Assembly (NCBI GenBank): GCA_018697195.1
Contig: CM031878.1
Location: 33,149,818 to 33,213,817 of the forward strand
Length of the DNA stretch: 64,000 bases
Source of the DNA: Certhia americana
Lineage: Eukaryota > Chordata > Aves > Passeriformes > Certhiidae
Reading direction: 5' to 3'
In this document: in pieces, positions 38,181-53,475 of the stretch
Position numbering within the stretch: the stretch's first letter is position 1
Layout of the letters: each line of letters starts with the position of its first letter
Translations under genes and position numbers: made by a program
The notes under the pieces: generated by a model
The model's input: only the letters and a program-made list of their open reading frames with translations
Database searches by the model: none
Told to the model about the DNA's origin: nothing

Positions 38181-41100
38181 GTTTGACAAATTTTTCAAAA
38201 CATATAAAAGCCAAGCTCATGTATCTAAGTTTTAAGGTATCTGAGAGTGCCAGTGGGGAGGAGGGGGCTGCTATTTTTTTCAAAACAACACCTAGGTGTT
38301 AAAGAACAGTTTTCATTGAACTCAAACTGCTGGCCACAACTGCACATAACCACAATAAAGGCAATTCAGACCCTCCTTTCATAAGAACTTAAGTATCAGA
38401 AGGCAGGATTAGTTATACACACAGCATGAACAACTTGCTTGCCAATTTCATTTAGGAGACAGTGTTATCACTGACATCATATAGAAATGTTAACAGTTTT
38501 GACTTTTCTTAAGCAGATAAAAACCCCCGTAACAGCATAATAACCACAAAGCTTTTCAGGGTAAGGAAAAAAAATTAAAAGACATCAAGAAAACGCCAAG
38601 CAATAAAAATCAGAAATTACAACACCTATCTAGAACAAAGTAAGTAAAAGAAAAAACTGCTTGAATGACAATGTATTGTGCGACTAACAAAATCTTTTTC
38701 AAATTATTTTTTGCAGGAGGATTTCCTCATGATACTTATCTCAGCCCTGATTAAGAAGAGTGAGTTTGCACCTTATAACTTTTTTGTGGAATATTTTTCT
38801 CACCTTGGTTCTAGGAACAACTTATTGTTACATCAGGTACTTTACAGATGATAAATGTATAGGGTAAGTTACAACCTGTTGGATTTAATCAAAGAAATCT
38901 CTCCTCTAGTTTTTCATTGATTGTCCTTCACAACCTCATACTCCTTGAGGTTTCAAATTTCCAACAATATCCAGGAACTACCCTCTCTCCACCAAGCTGT
39001 AATGCTACAGGAGAACCAAGTTCACCAATGTTTGTAGACAGCCACAGCAGTTTCTGCATCCCACAGGAATGCTAACACAGAACTGCATCTGCAGTCAGGT
39101 AAGTAAGAGGAAAATTAACTGTTTAATGACTTGCAGGTAAGACTGCTTTGCTTAACACTGAACTAGTGAAAATACTCACTCTAAAGCTCCTGGTGAGTCT
39201 GTACTCACCACTTGTCCCACATACTCCCCCTGAAATTTGATTCTTGACAAATGCCCACAGTACACCTTCCCTCCACAGAATGAGGAAGACAGAGAAAGCC
39301 CAAGCATTTACTATATATGCTTTCATAAAAAACACCCACCACTTCTCTCACCTTACCTGAGGCAATTCTACAAGCCAGGAAATGTCTGCAAAAAGCATTT
39401 AAAATTTGAAAAGTGGAAAACAAACTTGAGCTAACCACTGTGGACTACCCGTGTTATGGATGAACAAGACCCTCTATTTTTGTCTGCACTCTTACTGATT
39501 TCAATAATAAGGCCATGACCATTCAAAAGTTAACCCATTCAAAAGCTTGGTAAGGGTGTTCAGTTGCACTGTCACTCCATGTATTTAACTTCTCAAAAAT
39601 CCAAGCCATTTGTTTCCAACTATGCTATGCTGAAAAGCAATAATTACAATTCCATTAGAGAAGGTCAGAAAAAGTTTTAAGATTTTTAAGAAAACGCCCT
39701 ATGAACGGGTAGTATTTAAGGGCTTCTATGACAGAAGCTTGAAATTTCAAATTACTTTGCTGCAACCTGAGAGGCATGCGTACAGTGCACCACCACTGAC
39801 TTCATTTGGTACCCTAATAAAACCAGTTGAAATAGGCCTTTTGAAAAAATTGTCATGTTTTTGCATCTGGCCCCATTCATTCATATGACAATAGATGTAA
39901 GATAAAGAAATGGACCATTATGAGAAGCCAGTTTTTGGACATGTGATTTAAAAGGTCTATTTCAGGTGGCTTTATTAAGTCCTGATGTCATAGCCTGTCT
40001 TTTGAGCACTGCTTGCCTGGGAGCAAGCAAAAGGAGAAGGCAGCAGACTATTCCACCTTTCCAGACACTCAGTGAAGACAAGAATTGTCCTTACTGGACA
40101 GAAAACAGTCCTGATACTTGTAACTACTCTCAGCAACACAAGTCGAGGATTTTCTTTTTTTGTTAGTGAAGCAACAAAATCTGTAATCTAAAAGATCACA
40201 ACAGCTAATGAAGACCACAACTTTTTTATTTAAATTATTTTACATGAGCATAAAATCACTCATGCTGAAGCCAGCAGAAACATGAGAGAAGACTCTAGAA
40301 AGATGTACTAACCCACTGCTACTCTACAATTTGGCAAGAGTATTTCATTTTTGCCAAGCAATTGGCACGAGTCTTTAGGCTTGCATTAAGAAACAGTGTT
40401 TGGAGAAAATTATCCAACCATGTTCTAGCACTGACAGGAATGCAAAAAATGCTCCATGATGCTACCAATGCTGTTCCTTGGATGCTGTGGAATGGTGCTG
40501 TAGAAGTCTGACATGATGTACTAAGTGCCAGAAGTGCCGCATCTTTAAGCCTGCCCATTCAAAATCAAAACTTTATTTTACTTTCTTGGATCGGGAAGAT
40601 ACTCTTCTGCTGTAGAAGAAAGACTTCACATCCACAAACTACTCAACTTCAAATTTCTACCAAACTCAGGCTGATGGCATGAATCAGGAAGTGATGAGTT
40701 ATAAATAAAAACACTCACTGTGAGAAAAGTTTGCACTGTTTTTATGAAGTCAGGACTGTTGCCAAGTTATGAATTTATTTGGGAAAATGAACAGGTGGTT
40801 AAGTTTCAGTATGGATCAGCTCCTCTGCGGAGCGTTAAGTCATGGTTTTGGTATACAACTGTCAAAATCATAAGAAGTAGCCTGAGTCAGTGCTGACCTC
40901 TTTTGTTTATCCTTAGAGAAATGTAAAACTTTGCATTCAGTTAAATCTATCACAGACATACTAAATCAATAATGCTGTCACATTTTAGTTACATGTCCAT
41001 CTTCAACCATAATGCTATAAAAGCCTACTGAGTTACAAGCTGTAGCAGAAAGAATTCTGAGTGCTGGGCAGGCAGAGCTCAACTCTCACATCACTGCCAG

Positions 41101-44100
41101 ACTGCAGCTTACTCTCCATCAGTAGTACACATTCAGCTGATGAACACAGCTATCACTGTGCCAGTGTGCCAACTGGAGGCCCTTAAAAGAACACACTGAA
41201 CTAAGTGGCACATGTTTAAGTGTCACTGCAATAGCCATCTCTGGCATCAGATCTGGAGACAAAAGAAAAAAATGCTTGCTGATTTTGATTAAATAGTGTA
41301 GAATAAAAGATGTTCTGAGTTCATTTCCCTTTTCCCCTGCAAAAATCAAACACAAGAAGTAATCTGATTAATTTATTTGGGGATTTAAGATTACCAGTTG
41401 GGAAACCAATTAGACAATTTAGATGTTCTCACATAAAAACAAACGATACAAGAGCAAAAAATTCAAGGATGTACACAGAACATAAAAAGCATAAACACAA
41501 ATTGCACGGATACCACAGATACCTCAAGTTGTAAGACCAGCTTGGGCATGACCGCATTAGACATTTTTAAACCCCTTGCTTAGTTGGGCAGTGAAGTTTC
41601 CTGGAGTACCAAATAATTTTCATACTGGTAACCTTGCAGGCATTCAAACGAAGAGGGAATTCACCACTCTTCAGAAATGTACAAACTCTAAAAATAGTAA
41701 GACAGTTCCCTTTTCTGTCCTTCCTTATCCACTGAATAAATACAGTATCTACCACAGGTCACTTCCAGAGAAACATAATGTATCACTGGAAAAACAGAAG
41801 AAAAAAGCTTTTTAAAATATTACATTATTTTCTTTCTAAGTGAAAAGAAAAGCTTTCTATTACCCTTCTCTTATTACAGATCTGAATGGTTCCTAGTTGG
41901 CAGATAACCATTTGTCAGCTAGAGTGGAAACTTTTGCCTAAGCTTTGTAATTTCCTTTGGAACTTAAAAATTAATACTGCAGTCTCTTGTAACCCCCAAA
42001 TATGTTGAAAGTCTTCAAGTCTTGGAAGTAAGTGAAATGCACTAAAAGAACAGTTCTACAGTAAGTTAAAGCTTCTCATTCAGAAGTGTCAGAGCCAAGA
42101 CCACAATACATCAGCAGCAACATCAAAGCAATAGTTATGCAATCAAGGGATTGAAGGATGTCTTTTGTCGTAACACAGTAAATCATCGTATGTGACAAGC
42201 TTCCACTGAACAAGATGAGCCATCCATTTTGACAGCAGGCTGCACCCACATCTATCAAGTCACACATGCACTCTACTAAGTTTACTGTATGCATGAATCC
42301 AGTTGTATTCACAAGAACTCTGAAAAAAATCAGTTGTCTAAAAACCAGGACAACAATCCTTGAGAAAGAGGAAGGAGAGAACAAAGTATTTAAATGGCAT
42401 GTTGAGCAACTCCAGAACAGCTTATTTTCATCCTTAACTAAGGCACAGTAAGGTTAGTCATAATGCACTTCAGCTTGGTAGATGAGCTCACAAGCTGCAA
42501 ATTGCTTTCTGCAGCTAGAGATCTTATTTTATAGATGTTTAAAAGGGATCATGTTCAGGGTTTTTTTGCTATAAACTTTACACAGGAAATAATGACATAG
42601 CAGCAGCAAGTACAAAGAAGTGGTATAAACAAGACCTCTTGTAAGGACCCATTACCTTTTAAAGTCTCTCAGGAACTCTTAGCACTCATAGAAAGAATGG
42701 ATGCACTTCAGATTCTTAACCAAGAACTACAATGCAAACGTAAGTGCAGGACACACATATCAGCAAATGGAAAATAAACTCCTCTGGGTGCCTCAACTAG
42801 TGCACAGAGACAAAGATAATCAGAAATGCCACATGATTGTTAGTTTAGAAGCTGAGAATGGGGACAGTATGGAATGAAAAACTCACAAAGGCACTTCACC
42901 TACCACAGACTGCGTATAGTTCTTTTGCACAAAGATAATCAAGGGGAAAACTGCAACAAAACGAGACCACACAAGCGCACAAGTCTATATGTAGAAGATA
43001 CACAGCAGATGCACCTCCTCTTCTCCTGTGGACTAGTTCACAGACCAGAGATGCCCACAAATCACAACAAACTACATCAACTTTTCATTTAATTCTCTTT
43101 CACAACAACACAAGTTAGACCCCAAACTTACTGAATACTAGGACCTTGTTGAAAGTGAAATCATTATAGCCAGATGTGATAGCAGATGGCTGGGGAACCC
43201 CCCCTTCAAATGCCAGTTAAGGGCCACAGGTTTGAAAGCTACTTGAGATACACCTGAAGTCTCCCTCCTGTTACTGCTCCACAACTGACTTTCTAACAAT
43301 TTAGAATGTAAATTACATGAGAAACAACTTAAGCTACGCAATGCTTAAACTATCAACTGCACTGTCGAGTTGCACCCAAGTTACCTGAAGTGATAAACCG
43401 TCTAACAACATAGTTTGAATGGCAAGTCAATTCAGGCTAAATATTAAGTTGTGCAATTTCTCACACCTCATTGCAAAGAAGTATTTGCACCAGGTATTTA
43501 TCCTCCTTCTTGGATCAACAGTATGGTTTCCATTTCTGGCAAAGCTTTTCAAAAAAAGCAAATGGAATACATATTCAATGCAATACGAAGATTACAGAAT
43601 CCAAATCCCCCCCAACTCCTTTTAAACAATCCTGTCCCAGCATGGACATTGTTACCTCACTGAGAAGCCCAAGAATTAAACATTAAGCACTGCTTTATTA
43701 GAGGGACAATACTTGTCAGGACAAATTACAAATACTAGCAAGACAACTCAAATCAGGAGACAACAATCAAATACCACAAACTAAGAAATATCTATGTCTT
43801 AAAAGCAAAATTCAGTTACTGAAAAAGACCCTCAGTCTATACAGCAAGCACACCTACAATTCTTCAAGTGTTTCTTCCATCTTTAACAGATGAAGGTCAA
43901 AGCTGGACACCAACTAACGGAACAACCAGGGAGGCTAAAGGCCATTCAGAACAGCTTTAAATTAAGAGATCTAAAAGGAACAAATTTAAAACAAATCCCT
44001 CAGCTTATTAAAATGTCCAGTCACCTCCAGATACCACAAGACAAAGGCAAAATAAAGGAATCAGTCTTTTTAGGGACAGGACTGCTACTGGTAGCAAGAT

Positions 44101-46130
44101 GAATGGCATTAATTCTTGAGATAAAAATATTTTTCGAAGATTTTCAGACTAAGAGCTAACAGGAATACTGAGATTTGATAGGGCAGGCCAGTACTAGATG
44201 CCAAACCTTGCTCATGTATCAAGTTAAGTCCAATAGCAAAGAGAAGTTTCACTGCTTCTTGAACAATATTAACGTTTCAAAAGAAATCAGCAGTTTTCTA
44301 GAACCAGAAAGAGAGGAAATCAGAAACAAAGAAATCAGGTGTGCATAACCTACTAAAACAACTTGGATATCTGCAGGACTACACAGACTAGCAAAAGGAT
44401 GAGTACTGGTATAGAACTGTTAGCCTCTGCTATGCTCAGCATGCTGTACTGGGTCACTGATTTTTTCTGTGTCTCAAATTTTGGTTTTTAGGTTGGACCA
44501 TTTTTTCCTTTCATGGTCTGCTGTATTTACAGAGTATAGACTATTGCCAACTAAACATTCAGCAGTGGTTGCAACACTATTGCCTTCATGCCCCCGTAAT
44601 TGTTAAATACTGGAATTTTCATCTGCTACCAACTGGTTTTGTTACTTTACCAAGTGACCTGCAGTTCCACATCTCCTCAGATATGAGCAGCAACAGGTAC
44701 ATACAGGCACAGCAACAGGTCTCCAAATCATAGCAATTAGGTTTGCCTAACGCCAAGTCACATCTCTTCAAATGCTACATTTTTCTAAGAAATTATCTTC
44801 CAGCACTTGCTCTTACCACAAGCCACTAAATGGCAACCCAGAGAATACTTCTTCCTTACCTCACTCCCCCATGCTGGGCTTTGAGATAACCTTACATATA
44901 TATTCACATGTTTAGCGTACCCAGAACAGCCAAGCAGGCATCCAGTGCTTCCTAATCCCTGGTTTCCAAGAAGAGTACCAACACTTCCAAGATGGCCTCT
45001 CCAAGCAACCAACCTACAGTTTCTGGTTGGCACACTTAACTTTTTGGTCACAAATAGAAAGTAATTTGGAGCAAGACTTCCAGACGACAGCAAGTTACAC
45101 TCACAAAAAAAACCAAAAACTAATCCCTATTTTCCAGAAGTGAGGTCACTAGGACTACTTACTCATACTGCTGCATATGTTTGCATGAATTCTCCTTCTG
45201 ACTTACTAGCAATTAAGTTCACATTAATATGTACATTTTGGATGGCATGATCTAAATGTACTAAATGAAAAGAGAAAAAAGTGCAATTTCACACGGCAAG
45301 TACAGTATTAAATATCCTCAAAGCAGACAAAGTCCTTTTTAACTTTTCTTCAATTGAAAGCTTTCTAAACCCTGTTTCCTTTTTGTTCCTTTGAGAAAAT
45401 GGAGACACAATTAGCATTTACAGCTTAGTTCCTGCTTCCAAAATACCCCTTTAACTTTTTTTATTTTTTTTTTATGGTGGATATAAATCGCACCAAATTG
45501 TCAAATCACAGCTATTTTCTATGCTACCTATACAAATAGGGCTGATTTCTGGCAAGCCATAAAACAATTATGGCTGAATTCCTGTAGTCCTTTGATATTC
45601 CAGCTTGCCTGTAGGGCTTCAAAGCCATCTTAGGGCAGCTCTAAAAATCTAATTTCCAGAAGGCACAGAAGGAAAATAAGGCATATCAATTCCCACATGA
45701 AGCTCAAACATGAACACACCAAAACCTTAGCACTGGGATGATAATGTTTGAAAGTGACTTAGAGCAAACACAGATAAGATACAGCAACGGTTTAAATCAA
45801 TACTGCTTCACAGAAGGCAGAGACATAGACACCTTGAGAAAGAGGACGTAAGGCACACTACAGCTGATTCCCCAGCACTTTTTGCTAGTTGGGAAGCACG
45901 TTTTCCTGCCTGAGCACTCAGTTCTCACCCCTTCTTGTGTGGAAGCAGAGAAAGGGCAAATAATCATAACATGTAAAGGGAAATGCAGAAACTGCCTAAG
46001 TCTGCAGAAGAAACAAGGACATGATCCTTCCCTTTAAGGTACTGATAGTGCCAGTAACATTTTACAAATACATAGGGATTCAACAATGACAAAAACCTGA
46101 GAATTTATATTGATGTGTTTTACATTTGCA

Positions 46131-46147
46131 TTATTATTATTATTATT
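46131..46147. repeat. (TTA)n microsatellite, about 6 units
   Basis: Short run of TTA repeats leading into a T stretch. Confidence 0.8.
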
Positions 46148-48517
46148 TTTAATACTGAAGGGTCTCCCCCTCATTAAAGCTGGGGAAGCTGGTTCTTTCT
46201 GTACCAACATGATTTTTGATAACCATGAGAAATCTCTGAGAAAGGCTAGGGGACAACACTATAACCCCTTTAAATAATTCCAGCCTCTTAACATGGGATG
46301 TTGAAGAGATTCAACTGAACAAACTGAAGATCGATCACCATATTTCTTTACATGAGAGAAACTTCCATACTGATCAAAGAAAATACTATTTGAGTAATAT
46401 AATTCACATTGGTGAAGACACACAAAAAATGCAAAACATCTTTAAACTCCCTGCTATTTAAGCATCTGCTGTTTTTCGGTCGAAGGCTAAAAAATTTTTG
46501 CCAGTAATTTCTACTGCACACAGGCACACAGTATGAAAGTAAATACACAAAGTCAATATTAAATCAGAATTATGGACTCTCTATTCTAAAGCTGTATAAA
46601 TGAGAACATGCATAATTTGTATAAATAAGGCACCCATCTCACATTTTTCCTCCTCACAGAACGAATTTGCATATTCTAGAGGTGCTGCAGAAAATTAGCA
46701 ACATCCAAAACCACCAAACCACAAAAAAAGTAGAAATAAAAAAAAAAAAGACAACTTAATTCTAAATCCATCCTCTAAAGAATAAGTACTAACCTGGAAT
46801 TCCAAGAAATAGTTTGGACCACAAAGTGAAGACCAAAAAAGGGAGAGTAACCTTTAATATTTGGCTTTTCCTGATTGGCACCTAGCTCCCATTGTTTTGT
46901 ATCAATTTTGAAAAAAATATGCTTCTCATGGTCACTCAGAATTTCCCCTAATTTTTACAAAGTCTATTCTTCTTGACTTTGGGAACAAAAATGGCAAAAT
47001 TTCAATTCCCTACCTGGGCATCGTTAGAGGCGTTTTGCACTTAGTGTATCCCTAATCTGCAGTTAAATCACTGGGCCCCCAGTGGGGCCCCATACTGGTT
47101 TTGGGAAAACGATTAGAAGTGGTTTAGACACAAGCTATGTAATATTAACGTACAGTACAGCAGCCTGCATAAAAATGAATGAAAGAAAACTCTCTCTGGA
47201 GAGCAAAAAGAGCAAGCCTTATCTTCAGTGCCTTATCTTGCCAGCCTGTCTAAATCATCATTAATTTCTTTTGGTGTTTTTCATGCAAAGATACAGATGC
47301 CAGTTTTCTTTATTTTAGAGTAAAACTGTTCAGTAAAGGATGTTCCAGAAATTTTCTGAGTTTAGACTAAGTGATTGAAGTTTCAAGGCAAGCAAACTGA
47401 TCTAATCACTGCATTAGGTTCCAAATCACTTATTGGTAAAGTTAAAACAAAGTCTATAAAATTACAATATATGTAAAAACATTTACAGGTTGTGTGCAAG
47501 CTCTATATCTTAAAATAATACACACACATCAAATGCTTATTAAACCAATTTTTAAAAAACAGAGTTTAATTTATATTTTAATCAAGAAAATATTGTTGCT
47601 TAGATCCAAGGACAGACTACAAAGGAAGGAACTAAAACCAAAATATAAAATTCTTCATTGTCATATTGACAATACTTATACATATATTGACAACTTCCCA
47701 GATCTAAACCACTCCTAATCACATATTGAAAAAAAACCACACACAAAAACACCTCAAGCCATAACTTAAATATTCCATACTGAAAAACAATAACTACTTT
47801 TGACTTAAAACTGGCTTAAAATGTAAATCTTCAAGTAGTTTATTAGTATTTCAACCAACGTAAATTTCAGTTCAGGCATTAAGACAAAAATGTAAGTAAA
47901 TATCCCTGCAGTCCAAGATCAGTAATCTAATACAGCTGAACTTTGGTTTCAACACTTGCAAGGTCTGCTGCAATTGTTTAACTTTTCCTCTACTATATCA
48001 CAAATTCAAGGAAGTAACCTAATGTAGATCTGCTTCATGGAAACAAATTTGTTGCTATTTAGCGTCCAGGAAAATAGCAGTGCCCACTAGAAGGGCAGTG
48101 CTAAGATGGGACAGCAATGCCTGCAGAAGCAAACAAGTATTTTACTAATTCTGGCTGCCTTATTTGATTTAGGTTCAAGGGCTGGTCTTGGTGTATTTGC
48201 ACACAACTGCCAAAGGCACTTTAAGAGCTTGGATGGAATTGCTTCACATTAATTTGTACACAAATACCTTACAGCATTTTTAAGGCACCTGTAATATCTT
48301 TTATTAAAAGAATTACCTAGGGAAGAATTATACAGAGAATAATAAAAGCCAATATCCTTACAAGAAAGGATAGTAGACAATTACAGAGACTAGTTGGAGG
48401 GTTATTAGCTCCCCCCACTTGCACAGAGAGGAGTTTAAGACCACAAGATAGGGAACATGCTTATGTGTTCTGGCTGCTTTTTTCTTAAGCATAAGAATCT
48501 TACATTCAGACCAATCT

Positions 48518-48592
48518 CAAAAAAATAAAAAACAAAACAAAACAAAACAAACAAAAAAAAAACAACAAAAAACAAAAACAAAACAAAAAAAA
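48518..48592 (+). repeat. A-rich low complexity, (CAAAA)n-like
   Basis: About 75 bases almost wholly of A with regularly spaced C, mostly CAAAA/ACAAA units. Probably a decayed poly(A) or pentamer microsatellite. Confidence 0.9.
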
Positions 48593-50213
48593 TTTTACAG
48601 CCTGAGAAGTCTTCCTGAAATATCTCTATTCTTCAAATAGTAAGGACAATGCAACTGTCTTGCTATATTGCCACTTCTCTTAACCTGTGACTGCAATGAA
48701 AAATGAGTAGACTACAGGTTATGGGTAGAATACCTTTTGCTGAAAAGACATCACAGCAATATTCTGCAGAAATAGGCTAAAACATGGCACAACTAAAAGC
48801 GGCCAAAAAATGCCTCACCAAATTTATGTTGGGACCTTTAGTTTTAGAGTATTTACTAGGTGCAAATGGAATCATTTACAACACTCACAGAAGCCACACA
48901 CATAAAAATACTTCAGACACATTACTGACAGCCAGGAAAGGAAATAACAACTCGAATGCCAAAAAGATTTAGTCCTAACAGTGCAGGAATTTTATCACAG
49001 ACAGGAGCAGACCTTTGCAGCTCTAAGAAACATAACCTTAATAGCAGCAACAACAAAATAGATTAGGAACCTTCCTATACTACAGAGGAATTTACAAGAA
49101 AAATATATTCTGATTTCTGTAGAGCAAACCAAGATTTCTTTGGCAACCTCAAAGGAAAGACTAAACACAGCGATACATTTACAAAACACACCTTTTGGGG
49201 GTCTTTTTAACTCTCAAAAAAAAGCATATGCTTTCTAAGCATGTTTCTTATCATTATCTCTTTATTCCTTGCTATTCCTCATGCCAATACCCAGCTCATT
49301 ATTTTTCAGATATCTGAAATTTACCTGTTGAGCAGTTCTTCTTACATTTAACTAACCTTGCCCAAAACTACTTCAACTGCACTTCCATCCTCTTGTCAGC
49401 TACTAAATTTAGGGAACAATCTACATAAACACTTTGCACATTCAGTCCTCAAACATAACAAAACCATTCCACAGCCTTCCTCCTCATTTCTTAAAAAACT
49501 CCAGTGAGAATCCTGTGCAGAGCTATCCGCTGGCAGTACATATCCACCTCTATCTCCTTGTCAGCCTGGCCACTGGGTCCCTCACATGCTGCCTGAGCTG
49601 CACAGGAGCCAGGCTCTGGAATGCAGTGCCTCCTGGGCCAGTGCTCAGCACAACAAAATACCCAAGCCCTGCAAGACACAGATGGAGCAAGTGAACACAC
49701 ACTGTGCACAAGACACAGACTCTCCGCAGCACCTCCACTTACTAAGGACTCCTCGAGTGAAAGGCAGCAACTGGATATTGGGTACAAAAGGCTTGGCATT
49801 GGATCTGGCTAAAAAGAACTAATCTTACTATTCTGCTTATTAATGCCCATTTCTTTCCCCTAGCAAAAGCTTATGCCACAGAGACAAAACAAAACACCAC
49901 CTCAAAAAAATATTACAAGGGCGCATGACTCTCAAACGAAAAAGCTTTTCAGTTTTTTATGTTTAGTGGTATTTATAGAAACACTTTGTTAGAACTATTT
50001 CAAAGCAATATTCATTAAGACCTTTTCACAGAAACAGGCTAGAGACTGTACAATTTCAATATACTTTACTCTTTCACATAGTTGTTCTTTCCTTGTAGCC
50101 ATACTAAGTTATATTAAGACACCAAGAGTATCCAGAATTACAGTGCACTGTAAGAAGGCTGAGCAAGAAGAAAATTTGCAAAACCACAACAAAAGAAAAA
50201 ATACCCAACAAGT

Positions 50214-50297
50214 CAAAAAAAAAAAAAAACAACAAACCAACCAAACCAAAAAAAACCCCAAAAACCAACAAACCAAACAACACCAAAAAACACCAAA
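50214..50297 (+). repeat. A/C-only low-complexity tract
   Basis: Eighty-four bases of A and C only, starting with a run of 15 A and continuing in CCAA/ACAAACC units. It is T/G-only on the MLLT3 sense strand. Confidence 0.9.
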
Positions 50298-50436
50298 GCT
50301 ACAAAAATAAAAATCATCTGGTATCATCCTAGCTAAAAATAACTGTCCTGGTACTACAGCTGATATTACCCCGATCTGTGCCTCTCCACATTCAGAGAGC
50401 ACACAAGATTTCAGGTTTACTCCACCCTCTCCTTTT

Positions 50437-50470
50437 CAGTAAAACATTCAGTAAAACATCAGTAAAACAT
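50437..50470. repeat. 11-12 bp tandem repeat, three copies
   Basis: CAGTAAAACAT(T) stands three times head to tail, the middle copies differing by one T. Confidence 0.8.
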
Positions 50471-53400
50471 GGTGCCTGTGCTGTGATGACACAAACTCTC
50501 ATCATGTAAATTATTTTTACCAAGTTCTTCAATAAAATTCTCACTTGGAATTTACATTATGTAAAATGAAAAGTGCATCTTTTCTGTTGTTACAGAGCCT
50601 GTACAAGACAACAAGAGAAATTAAAACTCTACTACCCACTTAATACCTATCAAACAAAATTTCTCAAGAAAAATTCATTACAAGAAAGGCTGCTTCAAAT
50701 AACAGCAAACATATTTGGACCTGTCATTTTTCCACACAGATGATGGAAAACAACATGATTGCTGAACTCTAGCCCTCAATGTCAAGCAGTTCTGTTTCCA
50801 TTGAATCTCCATATTTTTCCTTCCTGGATAACTTGCCCTTTAAAGCTTGCACATGAAAGGTAAAATATTTTATCACTCTAAATATATATATTCCTCGATT
50901 TCCCCTACAAGACTACACCTTTGTCTGTCAACCCCTATTTCAAGATATATGTTATGTTCACATCACTTCTATCTAGAAAAAGCAGAACAATTAGTGTCCC
51001 GCTGAATTGGGTGGAATTCTTCTGTATAAGTTTTAGAAAGCAGTTGCAAATAGTAAATTAAGACTTACTGCAAACCCCAATATATCATAGGAGTCACCAG
51101 CAAAATCAATCCACCTCACACTGCTCATTCAGTTCTGTTCTTGTTTTGCTTTGTTATGCATAATAATTCACTTTGTCATCATAACCGTTTGTAAATAGAA
51201 ACATCCATGCCAGTATTTATGACCAAGATGCCCTATGAAAAATACATAAATCCTACTGTGTACGGTTATGTTTTTTTAAGTAGAATTATGGACAAGTAAC
51301 TGCAGTCACACAATTGCAATTTGTATGCTCAGAATACATCTGAATTACATTTAAAAGAAATTATATTTGATCTATCTTTTAGATGACGTTACAGCTGTCA
51401 AGATCTGTTACCATAGCGTGCACAGATTTTAAAATTGAACTTGGAGAGACCCATTGAGCTCATCCAGGGAGCTCAAGGAAACAAACCTGTACTCCTCTAC
51501 AAAGCTAGAGTCAGTGCAGGAGTTTGGCACAGGAATAAGAGTGTGATACAGCCCATACCTGGCAAGCAAGGCAGAGAATTAAGCCAAAGATACTGATAAG
51601 ATCTCTGATGACATACATAAACAGATTTAATTTTAAAATCAATTCCCACAAAGATACTTAAGTAAGCATACAAATATTTTATATAGCAGTCTGTTCCTCC
51701 AGCCCTTTATATACTAAAATGCACATCAAAAAGGCAAAAATCACACAAAAAGCAAACAAGAAATAGCAGAATCTTGAATTACAAGCTAAGTGTTTAATGA
51801 AAGATGAGAAATCATCATTTTTATACAAACACACGCAAGTGTTAGAAATTGACTGTTCCTTTGTCTTCATATATGTCCATCAATCATTACCAGGAAGGGA
51901 AGAAAGAGGACGGTCGCCTATGAACTAAATTCTGCTGGTTTAAAATTACAGGTATTCATCACAAGCATCTCACAAAAATGCATGTAGTCAAACTTCAGCA
52001 GCCAATAGATCTAATTCTGGATTAAACACTTATAAATTAACTGTGTTTCCCCCAGCTATTGCAGGCATCATCAACAAGCTTTTACATTCAGGTTGCCAGC
52101 TGAATGTGTCGAGTTTCTTTTTACAGATTCTACCAGTACAAAGGACAGATTAATCCTCTTCAACATTGCACCCAAAAATCTGAATGAAAAAACTATAAAA
52201 AGTCCTAAAACAAAGTCCAACACACAAAAAACCAATCCTAACCATATTGCACAACATTGTTACAAGAACAGCCTTCATACTTAAACAGTACCACAAAAAA
52301 CAGTAACAAATCTATCTCCAACATTTTTCAACTTACTAAATCTTAATGGACATAATTATGCCTGCAGTTCATATTGCCTAACCCGTAATTGTAAATAATA
52401 AGTGGTTTAAACATTTCTGACACATTTATTTTTCTAAGGATAAAAACTATAAAGATGTAAATAGAGTCACAGTAACTACTGAACAACATAGTTGTTTTCA
52501 TCTTCTTAAATAAATTTAACTAAATCCAGTTTTAATACTGAGGTATCTTCTCCATCTTATTAAAAAAGTGATACAAGGAATAATCTGTTTTTCTTTGCGT
52601 CAAGCATTATTCAAAGGCTATCCAAAAATCTTTTGCACATCAGCCCTAAAACTACACTTCCTGCTATCTGAAATCTAGAAGAGGTACAATCAGCGAATAT
52701 TAATATTGTAGCTTAAGTAAGAAGTACCCAGGGTTTCTTAAAACTAAAAAACTGTTTCAGCAACTAAACACTGTAAAGATCTAATAATGTGAAATAGCCA
52801 AGGTTCATCTTTTATAACTTAGGAGAGTTACAACTGATTGGCAGTTTCTGACAGAAAACAGCATTTGCCCTTGCAGAAACATGCTTACAGGGAGAAGAAA
52901 TGTAGGTAGAAGTAGTAACCTTCCTATGCAGGAAAATTAAAATAAGCACACATTGAAAACATAAATCACACAAATAAACCACATAAAAAACTGTGCAAAT
53001 AGACTAGAAAATTTTTTGACACCAGAGAATGCAGCAGCCCTATTATTTCCCAGTTTTTTCACACTGTTTACTTCTAAATAAAACCTAAATATTGGCTTTG
53101 AGTGTTATTATTTTTGAGTCATATCAACAAGGGGAAATTATTTATTAGAAACTGGGTTTCCTGTATACATAGTATCTTAAAATCAAAGCCACCTATTATT
53201 TAATAATGTCACTCACGTAAATAAAAACATGATAGCTACCCTATATTGAAACTCTTTACACTTTCTTTTAAGTCTGTGAAATGCCCTTTAGATTTGCATC
53301 TGGATGTATTAGAAAGCGCACCTAAAACCACATGTATACTCTCAAAGCCATTCACCTTCATATTCAGTGGTAGCAAAATTAAGTCATAAGAGTTTCCTGT

Positions 53401-53475
53401 TAAACAAAAATGAAGCTCATTGCTAGATATCAGTAATTTCATGTGACCATTCTCCAACTAAGAGCAAAAACTGCC

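Noticed and set aside
46663..46674. Octamer-like ATTTGCAT site
   Set aside because: An eight-base motif in 64 kb of AT-rich DNA has no support without context.
47066..47092. GGGCCCC-rich near-palindrome
   Set aside because: Short self-complementary GC runs, with no extended stem.
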